A stretch of 9,539 bases of DNA from Clostridiales bacterium (GTDB lineage Bacteria > Bacillota > Clostridia > Lachnospirales > Anaerotignaceae), in assembly GCA_018364635.1 (NCBI GenBank), contig JAGZLR010000062.1, forward strand, positions 1 to 9,539. Direction: 5' to 3'. The notes below the pieces were generated by a model. The model was given only the letters and a program-made list of their open reading frames with translations, ran no database searches and was not told where the DNA came from. The translations under genes were made by a program, and so were the position numbers. Shown piece after piece: positions 6,993 through 9,539 of this stretch. Numbering within the stretch: the stretch's first letter is position 1; every line of letters starts with the position of its first letter.

Positions 6993-8264
6993 TTACTCTA
7001 CAGAATACTGCTGTGTCAATAATAACCAACCTGGACGGAAAGAGCGCATCATATTCCAAATGCCTATGCCTGTGAGACCATATTCCTCTATAAGATCTAA
7101 ACGTGCTTTTAGGCTTCGGATATCTTCAAACCATACTTCGTGTTCTATACCATCAATGGTATATCTAAAATAAGGTGACATAGCGATATCATCAAAGTAG
7201 ATTTGTGCATTGTGCATAGCAGCTAATTCGATTGCCTCGATATTACCTATCGTTCGTGCGCGAGTTTCTCCTTTCACGTAAGGAAGTGGCCAATCATAAC
7301 CATAGTTTGGAATGCCTAGTTCGATTTTTTCTCGTGGAATAGTACGAATGGCATAGTCTAAAATTTGACGTACTTTATTGATTGGAGCCACTGCCATCGG
7401 TTCGCTGTAGGTGTATCCCCATTCATAAGTCATTAAAAGTACTTCGTCTACAACTTTACCAATTGCACTATAATCAATACCTTCATAAAGTAGTCCAGGC
7501 TGATCATCATATTCTTTTGGCGGGAGGTCGACAGAGATGACGATGCCTAATGTGGAGAAGTGGGTCTGCATCCGCTCTAATAAATTGACATAGGCTTCTT
7601 TCAGATCTGCAGGAATAAATTCAAAATCCATATTAATTCCTCGATATCCTTTCGACACTGTTATGACATCAAGATTCTCAATCAGTGTATTTTGCAGATT
7701 AGTATCTGTAAGTAACAAACGAACTAAATTATTGTCAAATGTACCATCTTCCGAAAGAGACGTTAGTACCAGTACAGGATCGATATTCATAGCAAAAGCT
7801 GAAAAAAGGAGAACTTCATCATCTAAGGGAATCAAAGTGCCGTCAGGACGAAAGCCATAGGAGAAGGCCATCATATGGGTAAGATACAGCATTCTTTTTT
7901 TTAACGCAAAATCAGGAAGATATGGATAGAAAAATCCATCTACCCGCAGAGGGGTATCTCTTTGACCTTGATACCGAATAACGAGAATCTCGCCTGGATA
8001 AATAGCGCCGCTTTCCATAATCCATGGGTTATTGCGCAGGAGGGATTTGGACGTAATATTATAAAGCCGGCTAATGGAAAGCAGAGTATCCCCGCTGACT
8101 ACTTCATGGGTTAATTCTGGAATCAGTATTAGCAAAGCCTGACCAATTAAAAGCGGTTGGTTTTCCGACAATTCATTATGATAGAGAATGTTGCTTTCGG
8201 TAACGCCATATTTGCCTGCAATGGAAAAAATTGTTTCACCTTCTTGAACTACATGGATAATCAA
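6993..8264 (-). CDS. LysM-LysM-GH18 peptidoglycan hydrolase (SleL/YaaH-type spore N-acetylglucosaminidase)
   Basis: Read from TTG at 8264, the protein has 423 residues and no signal peptide. Two LysM peptidoglycan-binding domains occupy about 2-48 (HVVQEGETIFSIAGKYGV at its start) and 52-97 (HEVVSGDTLLSIS). A glycoside hydrolase family 18 barrel follows, about 107-415. The catalytic strand reads RGINMDFEF, keeping the Asp and the general-acid Glu (D213, E215) while the first two Asp of DxxDxDxE are Arg and Asn; I recall similar forms in spore GH18 enzymes. MTYEWG (278-283) and GIGIWN near 402 are other GH18 strands. SleL/YaaH relatives cleave cortex peptidoglycan during spore germination and reach the coat without a Sec signal, consistent with its absence here. 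GTG at 8273 would add three residues, but it overlaps the ribosome binding site. Family assignment is firm; the spore role is inferred. Confidence 0.88.
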   Translation of the reverse strand: MIIHVVQEGETIFSIAGKYGVTESNILYHNELSENQPLLIGQALLILIPELTHEVVSGDTLLSISRLYNITSKSLLRNNPWIMESGAIYPGEILVIRYQGQRDTPLRVDGFFYPYLPDFALKKRMLYLTHMMAFSYGFRPDGTLIPLDDEVLLFSAFAMNIDPVLVLTSLSEDGTFDNNLVRLLLTDTNLQNTLIENLDVITVSKGYRGINMDFEFIPADLKEAYVNLLERMQTHFSTLGIVISVDLPPKEYDDQPGLLYEGIDYSAIGKVVDEVLLMTYEWGYTYSEPMAVAPINKVRQILDYAIRTIPREKIELGIPNYGYDWPLPYVKGETRARTIGNIEAIELAAMHNAQIYFDDIAMSPYFRYTIDGIEHEVWFEDIRSLKARLDLIEEYGLTGIGIWNMMRSFRPGWLLLTQQYSVE

Positions 8265-8270
8265 TTGATT

Positions 8271-8276
8271 CACCTC
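8271..8276 (-). promoter_or_regulatory. Ribosome binding site supporting TTG at 8264
   Basis: GAGGTG on the - strand lies six bases before TTG at 8264. The alternative GTG at 8273 is part of this same site and so has no proper spacing. Starting at TTG gives an N-terminus MIIHVVQ, as is usual for LysM proteins of this kind. Confidence 0.55.
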
Positions 8277-8283
8277 TCTAATT

Positions 8284-8312
8284 GTTATGATTTAAGTTTA
8301 TAATCTTGTCAA
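8284..8312 (-). promoter_or_regulatory. Candidate sigma-A promoter of the LysM-GH18 gene
   Basis: On the - strand a perfect TTGACA (8307-8312) is followed after 17 bases by CATAAC (8284-8289), a 4/6 match to TATAAT. Its -35 overlaps the -35 of the divergent promoter. A sporulation sigma factor could be used instead, but I could not match its consensus cleanly. Confidence 0.5.
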
Positions 8313-8334
8313 GAAATAAGATGTTTGCTATAGT
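8306..8334 (+). promoter_or_regulatory. Sigma-A promoter of the Cys-domain gene
   Basis: TTGTCA (8306-8311), a 17-base spacer and TATAGT (8329-8334) with an extended -10 TGC (8326-8328). Expected transcription start is near 8341, about 30 bases before the ATG at 8372. Confidence 0.7.
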
Positions 8335-8371
8335 AATGACAATAATAATATATGGGTGAAGGGGAATTACA

Positions 8372-8752
8372 ATGAATGAAAAATATGCGCAATGGCCAGG
8401 CAATATTGCTTTTATACCTGAAAAAGATGATATTTACGAAAATGCAGATCTCTTAATCGCCTCCGATTGTGCAACCTACGGATATGGTATGCATAAAGAT
8501 GAGTTTGACCAAGACATGGTGCCGATTATAGGATGTTATAAGTTAGATGAGAACCATTTTCATGAAAAACTTTTGAGAATTCTGCAAAATAATCATATTA
8601 AAAGTATTACAATTTTGCGTATTGATCTTTACTGCTGTGAGGGGATTGAAAATGCGGTGCGCCAAACACTTTCTGTTTATGGTAAACCGCTGCCTCTTCG
8701 TGTATTTACAGTATCTATGGAAGGAGAGATGCGTCAAATTAGCGAGGAATAA
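8372..8752 (+). CDS. Stand-alone Cys-motif protein resembling the C-terminal domain of clostridial 4Fe-4S ferredoxin-type proteins
   Basis: This small soluble protein has 126 residues. The sequence runs through QWPGN (7-11), ADLLIASDCATYGYG (25-39), IGCYKLD (53-59), an IKSITILR strand (76-83) and YCCEG (87-91). It closely resembles, from memory, the C-terminal region of clostridial proteins annotated as 4Fe-4S ferredoxin or Fe-S oxidoreductase. Those carry ADC, IGCPKLD and PCC motifs behind an N-terminal double ferredoxin domain. That ferredoxin half is missing here, and the sequence upstream is a promoter region, so this is not simply a mis-called start. C33, C55, C88 and C89 are conserved-looking and could bind a metal or cluster; that is inference. 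AAGGGG at 8359-8364 is seven bases before the ATG. It may be co-transcribed with the amidase gene 57 bases downstream. Function is unknown. Confidence 0.78.
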   Translation: MNEKYAQWPGNIAFIPEKDDIYENADLLIASDCATYGYGMHKDEFDQDMVPIIGCYKLDENHFHEKLLRILQNNHIKSITILRIDLYCCEGIENAVRQTLSVYGKPLPLRVFTVSMEGEMRQISEE

Positions 8753-8769
8753 CCTAGAGCCGGTTTGCA

Positions 8770-8775
8770 TATAAT
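8770..8775 (+). promoter_or_regulatory. Possible -10 box upstream of the amidase gene (weak)
   Basis: A perfect TATAAT lies 34 bases before the amidase ATG, but no -35 is recognisable at the right spacing (8747-8752 reads GAATAA). It could be a secondary promoter or chance; the gene can also be read from 8306. Confidence 0.25.
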
Positions 8776-8798
8776 GTTTGGAAGAAAACATTTCATGT

Positions 8799-8803
8799 GG
8801 AGG
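8799..8803 (+). promoter_or_regulatory. Ribosome binding site selecting the ATG at 8810
   Basis: GGAGG is six bases before ATG at 8810. A longer in-frame reading from 8765 has no such site and would add residues that do not resemble the family. Confidence 0.75.
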
Positions 8804-8809
8804 CTTTTT

Positions 8810-9382
8810 ATGCCGGAGATTTATCTTAGTCCATCATTACAGGAGTATAATCCTTATTTGTCGGGTGGCAGCGAGGAATATTACATGAACTTAATTGCGG
8901 ATGCGATGGAGCCTTATTTGGAGGCTACAGGAATTGCATTTGTACGAAATGATCCATCCCAAACACTAGGTCAAGTGATTGAAGAGTCAAACAGCGGAGA
9001 TTTCGACATACATTTAGCGTTGCATTCTAATGCTGCTCCAGAGAGCTTAGCGGGACAGCTGAGAGGGCCTCAGATTTATTTTTCACCGGTAAGCAGCAGA
9101 GGAAATGCTTTAGCAGAAATCATAACAGATCGGTTTAGAGATATTTATCCTGAGCAGGAATTGGTACAAAAGATACCAACAACGACACTACGTGAAATTA
9201 CCCGAACAACTACGCCAGCAGTGCTAGTAGAGGTGGCTTACCATGATGAGCCTCAGGATGAAGCTTGGATTAGAGATAATATTGATACTATTGCGAGAAG
9301 CTTAGTTCAGTCTTTAGCAGATTATTTTGGTATGGAGTTTAAAGAGCCAGATGCTACACAGACAGTATTTCATTGGTTATAA
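8810..9382 (+). CDS. N-acetylmuramoyl-L-alanine amidase family protein (Amidase_3), variant metal site
   Basis: This 190-residue protein has one Amidase_3-like domain and no signal peptide or wall-binding domain. The family would cut the bond between muramic acid and L-alanine using zinc. Recognisable elements are GGSEEYYMN (E22/E23 at the second metal ligand position), the HLALHSNA strand with H72 as the later histidine ligand, and VLVEVAYHD with E141 as the catalytic Glu. The first ligand, normally in a GHGG motif on the first strand, is not there: the strand reads IYLSPSLQEYNPY, with Gln11 about where His is expected. I recall similar small clostridial homologs, so this looks like a subfamily rather than damage. 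Lack of a signal peptide suggests action in the mother cell or release by lysis. A terminator overlaps the stop codon. Confidence 0.8.
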   Translation: MPEIYLSPSLQEYNPYLSGGSEEYYMNLIADAMEPYLEATGIAFVRNDPSQTLGQVIEESNSGDFDIHLALHSNAAPESLAGQLRGPQIYFSPVSSRGNALAEIITDRFRDIYPEQELVQKIPTTTLREITRTTTPAVLVEVAYHDEPQDEAWIRDNIDTIARSLVQSLADYFGMEFKEPDATQTVFHWL

Positions 9383-9410
9383 AAGGGCTGGGAAGCCCTT
9401 TTTTTCTTTT
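9381..9410 (+). terminator. Intrinsic terminator after the amidase gene
   Basis: A 9-bp stem, AAAAGGGCT (9381-9389) with AGCCCTTTT (9394-9402), has a four-base loop. It is followed by a T-rich tract (TTTTTTT with C then TTTT) through 9410. The stem overlaps the amidase stop codon. Confidence 0.92.
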
Positions 9411-9438
9411 GGTGAAAAGAGAGTGAGAAAACTTTAGA

Positions 9439-9467
9439 TTTACATTTTTTCTGCTGTTTGTTATAAT
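9439..9467 (+). promoter_or_regulatory. Sigma-A promoter of the coaBC-like gene
   Basis: TTTACA (9439-9444), a 17-base spacer and a perfect TATAAT (9462-9467), with an extended -10 TGT (9459-9461). Expected start near 9474. It lies between the upstream terminator and the GTG at 9495, so the gene begins a new transcript. Confidence 0.8.
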
Positions 9468-9494
9468 AAGTCAAAAATGAAAGAGGCGAGAATT

Positions 9495-9539
9495 GTGTTA
9501 CAGGGTAAAACAGTAGTGCTGGGCGTTACATGTTGCATT
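9495..9539 (+). CDS. coaBC: Start of coaBC-like phosphopantothenoylcysteine decarboxylase/synthetase (partial, runs off the window)
   Basis: Only the first 15 codons are present, from GTG, encoding MLQGKTVVLGVTCCI. The stretch LxGKTVVLGVT is the usual opening of bacterial CoaBC (Dfp), whose N-terminal flavoprotein domain decarboxylates phosphopantothenoylcysteine in coenzyme A synthesis. The next residues are usually GSIAAYK or GCIAAYK; here they are CCI, with Cys where the flavin-contacting Gly is expected. AAGAGG at 9481-9486 lies eight bases upstream. The call rests on a short stretch and could also be another FMN flavoprotein of that family. Confidence 0.65.
   Translation, partial: MLQGKTVVLGVTCCI

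Noticed and set aside
6976..6994. Possible terminator after the LysM-GH18 gene on the - strand (AAACAA/TTGTTT stem with a following T-run)
   Set aside because: The stem is only six base pairs with a single G-C pair and a seven-base loop, too weak to call; read-through into DUF1836 is possible.
6946..7860. Open frames on the + strand at 6946-7173 and 7663-7860
   Set aside because: They run antisense to the LysM-GH18 gene and have no supporting motifs.
8543..8791. Open frame on the - strand opposite the Cys-domain gene
   Set aside because: It is antisense to a gene with family motifs, promoter and ribosome binding site; its own translation looks like random composition.
8774..8791. Small hairpin ATGTTT/AAACAT in the amidase leader, considered as a regulatory element
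   Set aside because: Six mostly A-T pairs with a six-base loop, which is likely by chance in AT-rich DNA; no riboswitch or attenuator layout around it.
1..9539. CRISPR arrays, insertion sequences, tRNA/rRNA genes, attachment sites, phage or defence genes
   Set aside because: No repeat-spacer pattern, transposase, inverted-repeat ends or RNA gene signature was seen by eye on either strand.

Overview
The window looks like ordinary chromosome of a low-GC, endospore-forming-type Firmicute, most likely class Clostridia and plausibly Lachnospirales/Eubacteriales. Reasons: AT-rich sequence with strong AGGAGG-type ribosome binding sites; a YnbB-like PLP enzyme; a DacF-type D,D-carboxypeptidase; a DUF1836 regulator; a LysM-GH18 enzyme of the SleL/YaaH type; and a MoxR-DUF58-DUF4129 cluster. 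All of these are typical of that group. No phage, transposon, CRISPR or RNA gene was seen. Family calls come from reading translated sequence by eye, without a database search.

Region 1 (1-6327, + strand) is a compact run of five genes with gaps of 26 bases or less: a PLP-dependent methionine gamma-lyase family protein, a secreted and membrane-anchored D-alanyl-D-alanine carboxypeptidase, a MoxR AAA+ ATPase, a DUF58 membrane protein and a polytopic membrane protein ending in a DUF4129-like domain. The last three overlap or abut with strong internal ribosome binding sites, so they are probably translationally coupled. The transglutaminase that often accompanies this trio is not present. The run ends at a strong stem-loop that probably terminates transcription from both sides.

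Region 2 (6315-8264, - strand) holds a DUF1836 putative regulator with its own near-consensus promoter, and upstream of it a cytoplasm-style (no signal peptide) LysM-LysM-GH18 enzyme, probably spore-associated.

Region 3 (8306-9410, + strand) diverges from region 2. The two outward promoters share one overlapping -35 palindrome. It encodes a 126-residue Cys-containing protein resembling the C-terminal half of a clostridial ferredoxin-type protein but without the ferredoxin half, and a small Amidase_3 protein that lacks the usual first zinc histidine. It closes with a clear terminator. The final 45 bases start what looks like coaBC, behind its own promoter.

The unifying theme is the cell wall or spore cortex: carboxypeptidase, GH18 hydrolase, amidase, and a MoxR/DUF58 complex of unknown role. 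I see no clear-cut novel system. The items most worth a second look are the transglutaminase-free MoxR trio behind a carboxypeptidase, the stand-alone Cys domain, the altered amidase metal site, and the shared -35 divergent promoter.
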